A stretch of DNA of 64,000 nt from Actinoplanes cyaneus. GTDB lineage: Bacteria; Actinomycetota; Actinomycetes; Mycobacteriales; Micromonosporaceae. Where the stretch lies: the NCBI RefSeq assembly GCF_016862095.1, contig NZ_BOMH01000056.1, positions 35,049 to 99,048 on the forward strand, written 5' to 3'. Shown one piece after another: positions 39,480-49,019 of the stretch. The translations under genes were made by a program, and so were the position numbers. The notes under the pieces were generated by a model. The model worked only from the letters and a program-made list of their open reading frames with translations. It did no database searches and was not told the origin of the DNA. Positions within the stretch are counted from its first letter, which is position 1; each line of letters begins with the position of its first letter.

Positions 39480-40131
39480 CGTCCGCATCCTCGTGATCGA
39501 CAACTACGACTCGTTCGTCTTCAACCTGGTGCAGTACCTGGGTCAGCTCGGCGCCGAGTGCGAGGTGCGCCGCAACGACGAGATCAGCGTCGACGAGGTG
39601 GGCCGGCTGGGAGCTTCCGGTGTCCTGTTGTCGCCCGGCCCGGGTGAGCCGACGAGCGCCGGCATCATGCTGGACGTCATCAAGACGTACGCGGGAAAGG
39701 TCCCTCTCTTCGGGGTCTGCCTGGGTCATCAGGCGATCGGTGCGGCCTTCGGCGCGACAGTGACCCGCGCCCCGGAGCTGCTGCACGGCAAGACGTCGCT
39801 GGTGCATCACCGGTGTGAGGGCGTGCTGGCCGGTCTGCCGGAGCCGTTCACCGCGACGCGTTACCACTCGCTGGCCGTGCTCGAGGAGACGCTGCCCGAC
39901 GAGATCGAGGTGACCGGGCGCACCGAGTCCGGCGTGGTGATGGCGATGCGGCACCGCACGCTGCCGGTCGAGGGCGTCCAGTTCCACCCGGAGTCGGTGC
40001 TCACCGAGGGTGGGCACACCATGCTGGCGAACTGGCTGGCCACCTGCGGGCTGGAGGAGGCGCGGGAGAAGGCTCCGGCCCTGGCCGCCGAGGTGGAGAC
40101 CCGCCGCCGGTCGGCCTTCGCCACCGCCTGA
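39472..40131 (+). CDS. trpG: Anthranilate/aminodeoxychorismate synthase glutamine amidotransferase subunit
   Basis: A 219-residue class I amidotransferase (GTG 39472). Markers are VIDNYDSFVFNLVQYLGQLG, SPGPGEP, the catalytic Cys in GVCLGHQAIG near residue 83, and the His-Glu pair in VEGVQFHPESVLTEGG. It supplies ammonia from glutamine to anthranilate synthase (TrpE) or aminodeoxychorismate synthase (PabB); the two functions cannot be separated by sequence. The location next to pknB matches trpG in mycobacteria. Confidence 0.93.
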   Translation: MTDVRILVIDNYDSFVFNLVQYLGQLGAECEVRRNDEISVDEVGRLGASGVLLSPGPGEPTSAGIMLDVIKTYAGKVPLFGVCLGHQAIGAAFGATVTRAPELLHGKTSLVHHRCEGVLAGLPEPFTATRYHSLAVLEETLPDEIEVTGRTESGVVMAMRHRTLPVEGVQFHPESVLTEGGHTMLANWLATCGLEEAREKAPALAAEVETRRRSAFATA

Positions 40132-40152
40132 CCTCTCGCACGGACACATCTA

Positions 40153-40197
40153 CGACGAGAGCCGGCCGCCCTTTCCCAGGGCGGCCGGCTCTCGTCG
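40153..40197. terminator. Very strong bidirectional terminator between trpG and pknB
   Basis: Twenty perfect pairs (40153-40172 with 40178-40197) around loop TTCCC, separating convergent transcripts. Confidence 0.93.
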
Positions 40198-40207
40198 TTG
40201 TGCCTTG

Positions 40208-41983
40208 CTAGTCGTCGATACCGCCGCCGGTGCCGGAGGACGGGTCGCTCGAGGGCGGCGTGCTCGGGTCGTTGCCCTGGTCCTCTGCGACCACGGTGAT
40301 GACCACCTGGGTGCCGGTCTCGACCTTCGACTTCGCCTTCTTGCTCTGGGCGATCACGGTGCCCGGCGTGCCGCCGCCCTGCACCGTGGTGACGTCGACG
40401 TTCAGGCCGGCGCTCTGCAGCAGCTCGGTGGCCGTGTCCTGCGTCTTGCCGATCACGTTCGGCACCAGCACCAGCTGGTTGTTGGAGACGTACACGTCGA
40501 TCCGGGTGCCCGGGGCGACCTGCGAACCCTCCTTGGGGTCGACGCTGACGACCTGGTCCTTCGGCGCGGTGCTGTCGGTCGACTTGAAGTTGACCTCGAG
40601 CTTGGCGTTCTTCAGCGTCGCCTCGGCGGACGACTTGGTGCTGCCGACCAGGCCGGTCGGCACGGTCACCTTGTCCGGCGCGTTGCAGATCGTGTAGGTG
40701 ATCGCGGTGTCGACCGGAACCGTCGTCCCGGCGGTCGGGGTCTGCGACTTCACCTCGCCCTTGCAGTCGGCGTCTTCCGTGGGCTCGGCCGCAGAGACGT
40801 TGGTGAACCCGGCCTGGGCCAGCTTCTGCTTCGCCTCGTTCTCCGTCGAGCCCTTCAGACTCGGAATCGCCACCTGCGCGGTGGGCGGCGGCGTGTTCGT
40901 CTTGTCGTCTTTGTTGTTCAGCGCCAGCGCGACGCCGAGCACGATCACGACGAGCACGCCCAGGCCGGCCAGCGCTGCCCACACCCAGGACTGCTTGTTC
41001 TCCGGCGGACGGCCACCGCCCATGGTGTTCTGGATCGGCCGCTGCATGGTGGTCGCGGCCTGCGGCTGCCACTGCCGGGGGCCGTTGCTCATCGCGACGG
41101 TCTCGGCCTCGTTCATCACCGGGGTGGCCATGACGGGGCGGCCGGAGACCGCTCGCAGCGCGTCGGCGCGCATCTCCTGAGCGCTCTGGTAACGGTTCAG
41201 CGGGTTCTTCGCCAGCGCCTTGAGCACGATCGCGTCGACGTCCGGCGGGATCTCGCGGACGATCGAGCTCGGCGGCTTCGGATCTTCCCGGACGTGCTGG
41301 TAGGCGACGCTGACCGGGCTGTCACCGACGAACGGCGGGTGGCCGACGACCAGCTCGAAGAGGACACAGCCGGCCGCGTACACATCGGAGCGGGCGTCGA
41401 CGGCCTCGCCGCGAGCCTGCTCGGGCGACAGGTACTGCGCGGTGCCGATCACGGCGCTGGTCTGCGTCATCGTGGTCGCGCCGCTGGCCAGGGCCCGGGC
41501 GATACCGAAGTCCATGACCTTGACCTGGCCACTCTGCGTGATCATCACGTTGCCGGGCTTGATGTCCCGGTGGATGATCCCGTGGCGGTGGCTGAACTCC
41601 AGGGCCGCGTCGATGTCGGCGATGATCTCCAGGGCGCGGCGTGGCTGCAGCCGCTGCTCCTGGGCCAGGACCTCTTTCAGCGTCCGCCCGTTGACGAACT
41701 CCATGACGATGAACGGAAGCTTCTCACCGGTGGCGGAGACCTCTTCACCGGTGTCGTAGACGGCCACGATCGCCGGGTGGTTGAGCGCCGCCGAGTTCTG
41801 CGCCTCACGCCGGAACCGCTCCTGGAACGTGGCGTCGCGGGCCAGGTCGGTACGCAGCATCTTGATCGCGACGTCCCGGCCCAGGCGGAGGTCGCGGCCC
41901 CGGTGCACCTCAGCCATACCGCCGTAGCCGAGCAGCTCACCGACCTGGTACCTGCCGCCGAGCAGTCGGGCCTGCGCCGTCAT
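40208..41983 (-). CDS. pknB: Ser/Thr protein kinase PknB with three PASTA domains
   Basis: A 591-residue receptor kinase. The kinase domain spans about 9-275: GYGGMAEVHRG (P-loop), VAIKML (Lys), HRDIKPGNVMI (catalytic loop), MDFGIAR (DFG) and an activation loop with TMTQTSAVIGT whose two Thr match the PknB autophosphorylation sites. A membrane segment (WAALAGLGVLVVIVLGVALA) near 335 is followed by three PASTA domains (VAIPSLKGSTENEAKQK, VTVPTGLVGSTKSSAEA, VLVPNVIGKTQDTATE), which sense muropeptides/lipid II. Acts with PknA and PstP to regulate wall growth and division. It overlaps pknA by four bases (ATGA). Confidence 0.97.
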   Translation of the reverse strand: MTAQARLLGGRYQVGELLGYGGMAEVHRGRDLRLGRDVAIKMLRTDLARDATFQERFRREAQNSAALNHPAIVAVYDTGEEVSATGEKLPFIVMEFVNGRTLKEVLAQEQRLQPRRALEIIADIDAALEFSHRHGIIHRDIKPGNVMITQSGQVKVMDFGIARALASGATTMTQTSAVIGTAQYLSPEQARGEAVDARSDVYAAGCVLFELVVGHPPFVGDSPVSVAYQHVREDPKPPSSIVREIPPDVDAIVLKALAKNPLNRYQSAQEMRADALRAVSGRPVMATPVMNEAETVAMSNGPRQWQPQAATTMQRPIQNTMGGGRPPENKQSWVWAALAGLGVLVVIVLGVALALNNKDDKTNTPPPTAQVAIPSLKGSTENEAKQKLAQAGFTNVSAAEPTEDADCKGEVKSQTPTAGTTVPVDTAITYTICNAPDKVTVPTGLVGSTKSSAEATLKNAKLEVNFKSTDSTAPKDQVVSVDPKEGSQVAPGTRIDVYVSNNQLVLVPNVIGKTQDTATELLQSAGLNVDVTTVQGGGTPGTVIAQSKKAKSKVETGTQVVITVVAEDQGNDPSTPPSSDPSSGTGGGIDD

Positions 41984-43317
41984 AGCGTCTGTCGTCCTTC
42001 GTTCGGTCGGATCCGGCCGAACTGGGCATCGGCCTTCATTGGACGATACGACGCCGTCGACACCGAGTCGGCGGCCACGCCCATGCGGAGGATAGCCGCC
42101 GAGCTGCTGCGATCACCCAGCGCGATTTCGGCGGCGGCACTTGCGTTGCCATGTCGATACAGGAACGAGATGACCCCGGCACAGAGCAGGACCAGCAGAG
42201 CCAGGACCACGGCGAGCACGATCAGCACCTGGCGGCCGAAGGTCCCGTCCGGCTTGCTCGCCGGCATCTGCTGCGGATAACCGCTCATCGGCGGCCCGGA
42301 CTGGGGACGGTAGTGCGGTGGCATCGGCGGCGCCACCGGAGCCGGCGACGGCGTGGAGGCCGGCGGCGCGGACGGCACCGACGCGGCGCCGCGGGCACCC
42401 GACGTGGGGCGCGGCACCGAGGCCCGGGCCTGCTGCGACGGGGCCGGGCTGGTCGGTGTCGCCCGGATCGGCTGGCTCACCGGCGGCTGCGCGGCAGTGG
42501 TCAGCGACGCCGCGGCCTGCCGGGCCACCGCCGCCATCGCCGCGGCGCTGGGCCAGCGGGCGTTCGGGTCCTTGGCCAGGGCACGCTCCACGATGGCGCG
42601 GACCGCCGGCGGGATGTCGCCGGGCAGCGGCCGGGGCGTCTCCCGGACGTGCTTCATCGCGATCTCGATCGGGGTCGACCCGTCGAACGGCCGGTGCCCA
42701 GAGAGGCACTGGTAGGCGACCACGCCGAGCGCGTACACATCGGAGGCCGCCGTCGCCACGTCACCGGCCGCCTGCTCGGGCGAGATGTACGACGCCGTGC
42801 CGAGCACCGCGCCGGCCACCGTCAGCTGCCCGACCAGCGCCGACCTGGCGATGCCGAAGTCGGTGAGGACGAGCGTGCCGTTCGGCCGGACCAGCAGGTT
42901 GCCGGGCTTCACGTCGCGGTGCACGATGCCGTTCGCGTGGGCGGCCTGCAGCGCGTCGGCGGCCTGGGCCACCAGCGCCATGGTCCGCGCCGGGGTGAGC
43001 CGGCCGACCCGGCTCAGCGTGCGGGAGAGCGCGTCGCCCTCCACATACTCCATGACCAGGAAGGCGAGCTGCTGGTCGCTGCCGTAGTCGTAGACGTCGA
43101 CCACGCCTGGATGGTTGATCGTCGCCATGGTGCGCGCCTCACCGCGGAAGCGCTCGGCGAAGCCCGGCTCATCCAGCAGCGCGGGCAGCAGGATCTTGAC
43201 GGCGACCGTCCGGCCCAGCACGTCGTCCGTGCCGCGCCACACGTCACCCATGCCGCCGCCGGCGATCCGCTCCTCCAAGCGGTAGCGCCCACCGAGCGTG
43301 ACCCCCGGGCGGATCAT
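41980..43317 (-). CDS. pknA: Ser/Thr protein kinase PknA
   Basis: A 445-residue kinase: GGGMGDVWRG P-loop near residue 20, VAVKIL, HRDVKPGNLLV, LTDFGIAR, activation loop with VAGAVLGTASYISPEQ. The kinase domain ends near 270; a Pro/Ala-rich linker follows, then a membrane segment (VLIVLAVVLALLVLLCAGVI) near 385. Its short extracellular tail lacks PASTA repeats, as in PknA. In mycobacteria PknA is essential and acts together with PknB on division and wall-synthesis proteins. Begins one base after the pbpA stop. Confidence 0.95.
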   Translation of the reverse strand: MIRPGVTLGGRYRLEERIAGGGMGDVWRGTDDVLGRTVAVKILLPALLDEPGFAERFRGEARTMATINHPGVVDVYDYGSDQQLAFLVMEYVEGDALSRTLSRVGRLTPARTMALVAQAADALQAAHANGIVHRDVKPGNLLVRPNGTLVLTDFGIARSALVGQLTVAGAVLGTASYISPEQAAGDVATAASDVYALGVVAYQCLSGHRPFDGSTPIEIAMKHVRETPRPLPGDIPPAVRAIVERALAKDPNARWPSAAAMAAVARQAAASLTTAAQPPVSQPIRATPTSPAPSQQARASVPRPTSGARGAASVPSAPPASTPSPAPVAPPMPPHYRPQSGPPMSGYPQQMPASKPDGTFGRQVLIVLAVVLALLVLLCAGVISFLYRHGNASAAAEIALGDRSSSAAILRMGVAADSVSTASYRPMKADAQFGRIRPNEGRQTL

Positions 43318-43318
43318 G

Positions 43319-44821
43319 TCAGTTCCCTCCCGAGCCGGCCGCGGCCTTCATGATCAGCCCGGCGATCCGGGCCGCTTCGGCGCTCGCGTGGCCGCCCTTC
43401 ACGTTCTCCAGCATGACGCAGACCGCGGAGACCGCTTCACCCTTGCTGTTGAAGGCGAAGCCGATGAACCACCCGTGCGGGTCGGCGCCCTCGGCGTTCT
43501 GCGCGGTGCCGGTCTTGCCGCCGACCGTGAAACCGGAGATCTTCGCCTTCTTGCCGGTCCCGTTCTCGACGACGCTGACCATCATCTCCTTGAGCTCGGA
43601 GGCGACCTTGCCGTCGATCGGGTCGCTCTTCTTCTTCGGCGACGCCGTGTAGATCGTCCGGCGGTCCGGGCTGAGCAGTTTCTGCACCAGGTAGGGGCGC
43701 ATCTGCTCGCCACCGTTCGCGACCGTGGACGCGATCAGCGCGCCCTGCAGCGGCGTCATCCGCACGTCACGCTGCCCGATCGAGGACTGCGCGAGCGCGC
43801 CCTTGTCGGTGGTGCCGTCCGGGTTCGCGATGTCACCGGTGTGGCTGGCCGCCACCGACAGGCCGTCGCCGCTCTCCAGGTCGCCGACCTTGAGGGTGTC
43901 GTCCTCGAAGCCGAACGCCTTCGCCTCCGCCTTGACCTTGTCCGCGCCGAGCTTGACCCCGAGCTTCGCGTACCCGGTGTTGCAGCTCTCGGTCAACGCC
44001 TCCTTGAGCGAGATCTGGCCACCTGGGCAGACCTCGTCCTCGGCGTTGTGGATGACCGCGCCGCTCTCCTTGTACTCGCCGCCGGCCGGGATCTCGGTGT
44101 CGACCGTGTAGCCGTTCTTCAGGGCGGCCGCCGACACGATCACCTTGAACGTCGAGCCGGGCGGCAGGGTCTGCGACAGCGCCCGGTTCACCAGCGGCTG
44201 ATCCTTGTCGCCGAGCAGCTCCTTGTACGTCTTGGCCGCCGCGTTCTTGTCGTGGGTGACCAGCTTGTTCGGGTCGTAGCTGGGCATCGACACGAGTGCC
44301 TGGATCGCGCCGGTGTTCGGGTCGAGCGCGACCGCCGCGCCCTTGGTCGCACCGCGCTCGTTGTCGGTCATCTCTTTCCAGGCGACCTCTTGTGCCTTGG
44401 TCTTCAGGGAGAGGATGACGTTGCCGCCGCCGGTCTCCTCGCCGGTGAACATGTCGCTCAGCCGGTCGGCGAAGAGCTTGTCGCTCTCGCCGGAGAGGAA
44501 GTCGTTCTCGCTCGACTCGATGCCGGTGGCGCCGAGGTTGACCGGCTTGTAGCCGAGAACCGGGGCGTAGATCTCCTTCTTCGGGTACACCCGCAGGTAC
44601 TTCAGGGTGTCGTCGGTCGCCTTGTTCTCGGCGAGCGCGGTGCCGCTGTCGGCCTCGATGACGCCGCGTGGCCGTTCGTACTCGGCGACGACCACGCGCC
44701 CGTTCCAGGCGTTGGTGCGGTAGTCGTCGGCCTTGTAGGCCTGCACCCAGTTCAGTTTCGCGAAGATCATCGCGAACAGCACCAGGAGGACCACGCCGGA
44801 CTTGCGAAGGGGGGCATTCAC
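43319..44821 (-). CDS. pbpA: Penicillin-binding protein PbpA (class B transpeptidase)
   Basis: A 500-residue protein with one N-terminal membrane segment (SGVVLLVLFAMIFAKLNWVQ), a dimerisation domain and a transpeptidase domain holding the SxxK motif STFK in LPPGSTFKVIV near residue 221 and KTGTA in VGGKTGTAQN near 437. It crosslinks peptidoglycan and works with the glycosyltransferase RodA, encoded next to it with a four-base overlap. In mycobacteria PbpA is needed for septal growth and is regulated by the PknA/PknB system. Confidence 0.95.
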   Translation of the reverse strand: MNAPLRKSGVVLLVLFAMIFAKLNWVQAYKADDYRTNAWNGRVVVAEYERPRGVIEADSGTALAENKATDDTLKYLRVYPKKEIYAPVLGYKPVNLGATGIESSENDFLSGESDKLFADRLSDMFTGEETGGGNVILSLKTKAQEVAWKEMTDNERGATKGAAVALDPNTGAIQALVSMPSYDPNKLVTHDKNAAAKTYKELLGDKDQPLVNRALSQTLPPGSTFKVIVSAAALKNGYTVDTEIPAGGEYKESGAVIHNAEDEVCPGGQISLKEALTESCNTGYAKLGVKLGADKVKAEAKAFGFEDDTLKVGDLESGDGLSVAASHTGDIANPDGTTDKGALAQSSIGQRDVRMTPLQGALIASTVANGGEQMRPYLVQKLLSPDRRTIYTASPKKKSDPIDGKVASELKEMMVSVVENGTGKKAKISGFTVGGKTGTAQNAEGADPHGWFIGFAFNSKGEAVSAVCVMLENVKGGHASAEAARIAGLIMKAAAGSGGN

Positions 44822-46320
44822 GGCTTGATCACCTCCGTCATGGCGCCGTGCAGCTGGGTGGGAGCTTTCTTCGGCCCGGGTTGGGCCGTTCCGCCGCCGC
44901 TCGTCGCCGGGCCGCGGGCCGCGTTCGAGATGCGCAGCAGCATCGCGATGAGCAGCCAGTTCGCCATCAGCGAGGAGCCGCCGGAGGAGAGGAAGGGGGT
45001 GGTCTGACCGGTCAGCGGGATCAGCCCGGTGATGCCACCGAGGATCACGAAGACCTGCAGGCCCAGGGTGAACGAGAGACCGCCGGCGACCAGCTTGCCG
45101 AACGAGTCACGCACCCCGATCGCCGCCAGCAGGCCGCGCATCGCGATCAGCATGTAGCAGACCAGCAGCGCGGAGAGGCCGAAGAGGCCGATCTCCTCAC
45201 CGAGGCCGGCGAAGATGAAGTCGTTCTGCACCTCGGGGACCGACAGCGGCGAACCGGCGCCCGGGCCGGTTCCGAACAGGCCGCCCGTGCCCAGCCCGAG
45301 CAGCCCCTGCACCAGCTGGTAGCTGCCGCCGTTCCGGTTGTACTGCGCGGGGTCGAACGGGTTGAGCCAGACGTCGGCCCGGTCGTAGAAGTTCGCGAAC
45401 GGGCCGCCCACCGAGGCACCCAGCAGGTACGCCACGTAGACGCCACCGAAGAACAGCAGCAGACCGATGATCAGCCAGCTGGACCGCTCGGTGGCGACGT
45501 AGAGCGTCACCACGAACAGGCCGAAGTACAGCAGGGCGGTGCCCAGGTCCTTCTCGAAGACCAGGACCAGCAGGCTGAACAGCCACACGGTGAGAACCGG
45601 ACCGAGGTCCCGGCCGCGCGGGAAGTCGATGCCGAGGAAGCGCTTGCTCGCCAGCGACAGGACCTCCCGCTTGCGCACCAGGTAGTACGCGAAGAAGGTG
45701 ACCAGCATCAGCTTGGCGAACTCACCCGGCTGGATGGAGACACCCGGCAGCTTGATCCACAGCTTCGCGCCGTTCACCTCGGAGAGGCTGGCCGGCAGCA
45801 CGGCCGGGATCATCATCAGCACGATGCCGGTGAGACCGAGCGTGTACGCGTACTTCGAGATGTTCTTGTGGTCGCGGATCAGCAGGAGCAGCGCGGCGGC
45901 CAGGATCAGCGAGATCAGCGTCCAGGCGAGCTGGCGCCCGCCGATCCCGGAGAAGATCCCCGGTGGGCCCTGCTTCTCGTTGATCGCGTTGGCGATGTCG
46001 ATGCGGCGCAGGAACGCCACCCCGATGCCGTTGATCAGGGCCACCGTCGGCAGCAGCACCGGATCCGCGTACGGAGCCACGAAGCGGACCACGATGTGCA
46101 GGCCGAGGAACAGGATGCTGAGCAGTGCTGCGGGCACCCAGAAGCTCGACTGGAGCTGGTCGTACTTGTTCGCTTCCACGGTCGCGCCGAAGACCGCGAC
46201 GAGCACCATGGCGAAGGCCAGGAGCCCGAGCTCGGCGTTACGGCGCGTTTTCAATCCCGGGATACGCGACATCTCGCCCGTGGAAGCGGGCGAGGAGGCC
46301 GGTACGGCGGGCGCGGTCAA
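44818..46320 (-). CDS. rodA: SEDS peptidoglycan glycosyltransferase RodA/FtsW
   Basis: A 500-residue polytopic protein. I place the start at TTG 46320, preceded by GGGGA; the upstream Arg-rich frame is the reverse shadow of the pstP tail. About ten membrane segments are visible, with SEDS markers SVQPGEFAKLMLV (here VSIQPGEFAKLML), GTALLYFGLF and a C-terminal GLIPLTGQTTPFLSSGGSSL. It polymerises lipid II for the PbpA transpeptidase. Lies 28 bases after the pstP stop in the same transcript. Confidence 0.93.
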   Translation of the reverse strand: MTAPAVPASSPASTGEMSRIPGLKTRRNAELGLLAFAMVLVAVFGATVEANKYDQLQSSFWVPAALLSILFLGLHIVVRFVAPYADPVLLPTVALINGIGVAFLRRIDIANAINEKQGPPGIFSGIGGRQLAWTLISLILAAALLLLIRDHKNISKYAYTLGLTGIVLMMIPAVLPASLSEVNGAKLWIKLPGVSIQPGEFAKLMLVTFFAYYLVRKREVLSLASKRFLGIDFPRGRDLGPVLTVWLFSLLVLVFEKDLGTALLYFGLFVVTLYVATERSSWLIIGLLLFFGGVYVAYLLGASVGGPFANFYDRADVWLNPFDPAQYNRNGGSYQLVQGLLGLGTGGLFGTGPGAGSPLSVPEVQNDFIFAGLGEEIGLFGLSALLVCYMLIAMRGLLAAIGVRDSFGKLVAGGLSFTLGLQVFVILGGITGLIPLTGQTTPFLSSGGSSLMANWLLIAMLLRISNAARGPATSGGGTAQPGPKKAPTQLHGAMTEVIKP

Positions 46321-46348
46321 GAAATTCCCCAGACGTTGTAGGCCGTGC

Positions 46349-47764
46349 TCAGTCGGCGGTCCGGCAGCCGGTCGTGTCGGCCGCGGTGGACGCGCTCTCG
46401 GACGGTTGAACGCTCGGCGCGGTGGCCGGAGCCGAAGTCGCAGTGACCGGAGCCGAAGTCGCGGTGGCCGGAGCCGGAGTCGCGGTCGTGGGACCGGCCG
46501 CGACGGACGCCGAGACGGCGGGCGCGGCACCGGCCACGGCACAGACCGGCTTCAGATTCGGGTTCGACGGCTCGTCGCTGGTCAGGTCGGTCAGCATGTT
46601 CCGGGCGTCGGTCACGCTGCCGGCGTGGATGCCCTGTTTGACCCGCTCCTGCGCGACAGTGGTCAGGTCGTCCAGACGGGCGGTGCTGGTCTCGCTCACC
46701 GCGGAGAGGTTCAGCCCGGCGATCTGCCCCGGCACGCCACGGAAGATGGCCAGCTGGCCGGCGTCGGTCGCGCCGACGTAGTACTGATCCTGGGTGTATT
46801 TCCAGCCGGCCCAGAGGCCACCGCAGAGCACCCCGAGCACCAGCAGGACCAGCAGGCCGGTCCGCACCGGGTGGCCAGCCGGCTCCGGGTCACGGTCGAA
46901 ACCCTCGGTCTCCGGCTGGACCGGGCGCGGCGGGGGCTGCTTGAGCGCGGCCGCCCGGGACGCCGGTGTCGACGCGTCCGCCACGGTGGTGTTGCCGCGG
47001 TCGAGCGCCGCCGCGCCACCGACGATCGGCGCCTGCTCGACGATGTCCGCGTCGGTCGCGTCGGCGATCACCACGGTGATGTTGTCCGGCCCGCCGCCGC
47101 GCAGCGCGAGCTGCACGAGCCGCTCGACGCACGCCTTCGGGTCGGCGATCTCCGCCATGGTCTGGCCGATCGTCTCGCCGCTGACCACGCCGGACAGACC
47201 GTCGCTGCAGATCAGGTACCGATCACCCTTGAGCACCTGGCGCACCGAGTACTCCGGGTCGATGTCCCGGCCGTCGAGCGCGCGGGTCAGCAGCGACCGC
47301 TGTGGGTGGCTGCTCGCCTCCTCCGGGCTGACCCGGCCCTCGTCGACCAGCATCTGGACGTACGTGTCGTCCTTGGTGATCTGCGAGAACTCGCCCTTGC
47401 GCAGCAGGTACGCCCGGGAGTCGCCGATGTGCACCATGCCGAACTTGCTGCCGGTGAAGAGCACCGCGGTCAGCGTGGTGCCCATGCCCTCCATCTGCGG
47501 GTTCGCGTCGACGGTGTCCCGCAGTTGCTGGTTCGCGGTTCCGACGGCGTGCCGCAGGGCGTCGACCAGCGCGTCCCCGGGGACGTCGTCATCGAGTGGC
47601 GCCATCGCGGCGATGACGATGTTGGACGCGACGTCACCAGCGGCCATGCCGCCCATACCGTCCGCGACAGCAAGCAGCCGCGGCCCGGCGTAGACGGAGT
47701 CCTGGTTCAGGTCTCTGATCAGACCGCGGTCGCTCTGAGCGGCATAGCGCAGGGTCAGGGTCAT
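46349..47764 (-). CDS. pstP: PP2C-type Ser/Thr phosphatase PstP
   Basis: A 471-residue membrane-anchored phosphatase. The PP2C domain (1-240) has RDLNQDSVYAG, LLAVADGMGGMAAGD, MVHIGDSRAYLLRKG, LICSDGLSGVV and GGGPDNITVVIADA, giving the usual metal-binding Asp set. A linker leads to one membrane segment (GLLVLLVLGVLCGGLWAGW) near 300 and an exported C-terminal domain of about 150 residues ending in low-complexity AP/TSAP repeats. It reverses PknA/PknB phosphorylation. ATGA overlap with fhaB. Confidence 0.95.
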   Translation of the reverse strand: MTLTLRYAAQSDRGLIRDLNQDSVYAGPRLLAVADGMGGMAAGDVASNIVIAAMAPLDDDVPGDALVDALRHAVGTANQQLRDTVDANPQMEGMGTTLTAVLFTGSKFGMVHIGDSRAYLLRKGEFSQITKDDTYVQMLVDEGRVSPEEASSHPQRSLLTRALDGRDIDPEYSVRQVLKGDRYLICSDGLSGVVSGETIGQTMAEIADPKACVERLVQLALRGGGPDNITVVIADATDADIVEQAPIVGGAAALDRGNTTVADASTPASRAAALKQPPPRPVQPETEGFDRDPEPAGHPVRTGLLVLLVLGVLCGGLWAGWKYTQDQYYVGATDAGQLAIFRGVPGQIAGLNLSAVSETSTARLDDLTTVAQERVKQGIHAGSVTDARNMLTDLTSDEPSNPNLKPVCAVAGAAPAVSASVAAGPTTATPAPATATSAPVTATSAPATAPSVQPSESASTAADTTGCRTAD

Positions 47765-48243
47765 GGCCGTAACTCGAGGGAAGTGCGTCCGATACGAATC
47801 GGGACGCCAAGGGGGACGGGGGTGGGTCCGGAGACCTTACCCCGATCGAGGTAGGTGCCGTTGGTCGAGCCGAGGTCCTCCACGAACCACTGCCCGTCCC
47901 GCGGCACCAGCCGAGCGTGCCGGGCCGACGCGAAGTCGTCGGTGATGACGAGGGTCGAATCCTCGGCGCGGCCGATCGTGATCGGGGCCTCACCGAGGGT
48001 GATCCGCGTGCCGGCCAGCTGACCGGCGGTCACCACCAGTTGCCGAGCCGCCTTACCGCGTTTCGCCTTCGCCGGCCGGCCCTGGAGGATCGCGCCGCCC
48101 ACCCCCCGAGGGCTGGCGACGATGCTCTTGGACCGGGCGCCCGCGAACAGGTCCCGGCGGATCACCCCGACCACTGTGAACACGAAGATCCACAGCAGGA
48201 TCAGGAAACCGAACCGGGCGACGGTCAGGACGAATTCGGGCAA
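47761..48243 (-). CDS. fhaB: FHA-domain protein FhaB (FipA)
   Basis: A 160-residue protein: N-terminal membrane segment (FGFLILLWIFVFTVVGVI) followed by a forkhead-associated domain near 75-155 with the phosphothreonine-binding GRAEDSTLVI, SARHARL and DLGSTNGTYLD. It binds phosphorylated partners from PknA/PknB, including division proteins in mycobacteria. Five bases separate it from fhaA. Confidence 0.94.
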   Translation of the reverse strand: MPEFVLTVARFGFLILLWIFVFTVVGVIRRDLFAGARSKSIVASPRGVGGAILQGRPAKAKRGKAARQLVVTAGQLAGTRITLGEAPITIGRAEDSTLVITDDFASARHARLVPRDGQWFVEDLGSTNGTYLDRGKVSGPTPVPLGVPIRIGRTSLELRP

Positions 48244-48248
48244 CGCCG

Positions 48249-49019
48249 CTAGCCGTCCACTCGGAAGGTCAGCGTGGTGGTCCCGAGCTGGATCATGTCG
48301 CCCGGGTTCAGAGCCACCGCGGAGACCCGCTGGCCGTTGACCATCGTCCCGTTCGTCGAGCCGAGATCGGTCAGGACCACCTGGTTGCCGTCATAGTCCA
48401 GCCGGGCGTGCCGGCGCGAGATGCCGACATCCGGCAGGCGCAGGTTCGCCTGGTCGCCGCGACCGATCACGGTCGAGCCCATCTGCAGCGGGTAGGTCCG
48501 GCCGTCGCCGGAGACCAGGCCGACGCTGCGCGGGCCGCCACCGTGGCCACCGTGCGGCGGGTAACCGCCGCCACCGTGCTGCTGGTCATAGGGCGAGTAC
48601 TGCGGGCCGGCGTCGTAGGCCGGCTGCTGCACCGGGGCAACCTCGCCACCGGTGTAGACCTCGGCCGTCACCCGGAACATGCCCGTGTCCAGACCGTCGC
48701 CGCGCTCGATCTCGACGATCACGTCGCCGTAGACCGTCCAGGCCTGCTCACCGATGAACTCGGCCTGGGACTGCGCCAGCTCCTGCGCCAGGGCAGCCGC
48801 GTACGGCGCCAGGCGGCTGTGGTCATAGGGCGACAGGTCGATCACATAGCGGTTGGGCACGAGGGTGCGGCCACCCGCGAGGATGGCTTTGTGCGCCTCG
48901 GCCTCCCGCTGCATGGCATTCAGGATCTCCACAGGGTGCACGACACCCTTGAACACCTTGGCGAAGGCCCCCTCGACAAGGCCTTCCAATCGCTTCTCAA
49001 AGCGCTGCAGCACGCTCAC
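48249..49019 (-). CDS. fhaA: FHA-domain protein FhaA
   Basis: A 256-residue protein; GTG 49019 after GAGGAGG gives MSVLQRFEKRLEGLVEGAFA. Residues 1-125 form the conserved FhaA N-terminal domain (DUF3662), then a Gly/Tyr/Pro-rich linker (QYSPYDQQHGGGGYPPHGG), then a C-terminal FHA domain with VIGRGDQANLRLPD, ISRRHARLD and DLGSTNGTMVN. In mycobacteria FhaA docks onto the phosphorylated pseudokinase domain of MviN and modulates peptidoglycan synthesis. It is the first gene of the leftward seven-gene unit, so its promoter governs the module. Confidence 0.94.
   Translation of the reverse strand: MSVLQRFEKRLEGLVEGAFAKVFKGVVHPVEILNAMQREAEAHKAILAGGRTLVPNRYVIDLSPYDHSRLAPYAAALAQELAQSQAEFIGEQAWTVYGDVIVEIERGDGLDTGMFRVTAEVYTGGEVAPVQQPAYDAGPQYSPYDQQHGGGGYPPHGGHGGGPRSVGLVSGDGRTYPLQMGSTVIGRGDQANLRLPDVGISRRHARLDYDGNQVVLTDLGSTNGTMVNGQRVSAVALNPGDMIQLGTTTLTFRVDG

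Noticed and set aside
44818..46542. RodA starting at 46542 with a 74-residue Pro/Arg-rich extension
   Set aside because: That stretch overlaps the C-terminal coding region of pstP, lies outside the SEDS family and lacks a ribosome binding site; TTG 46320 with GGGGA fits.
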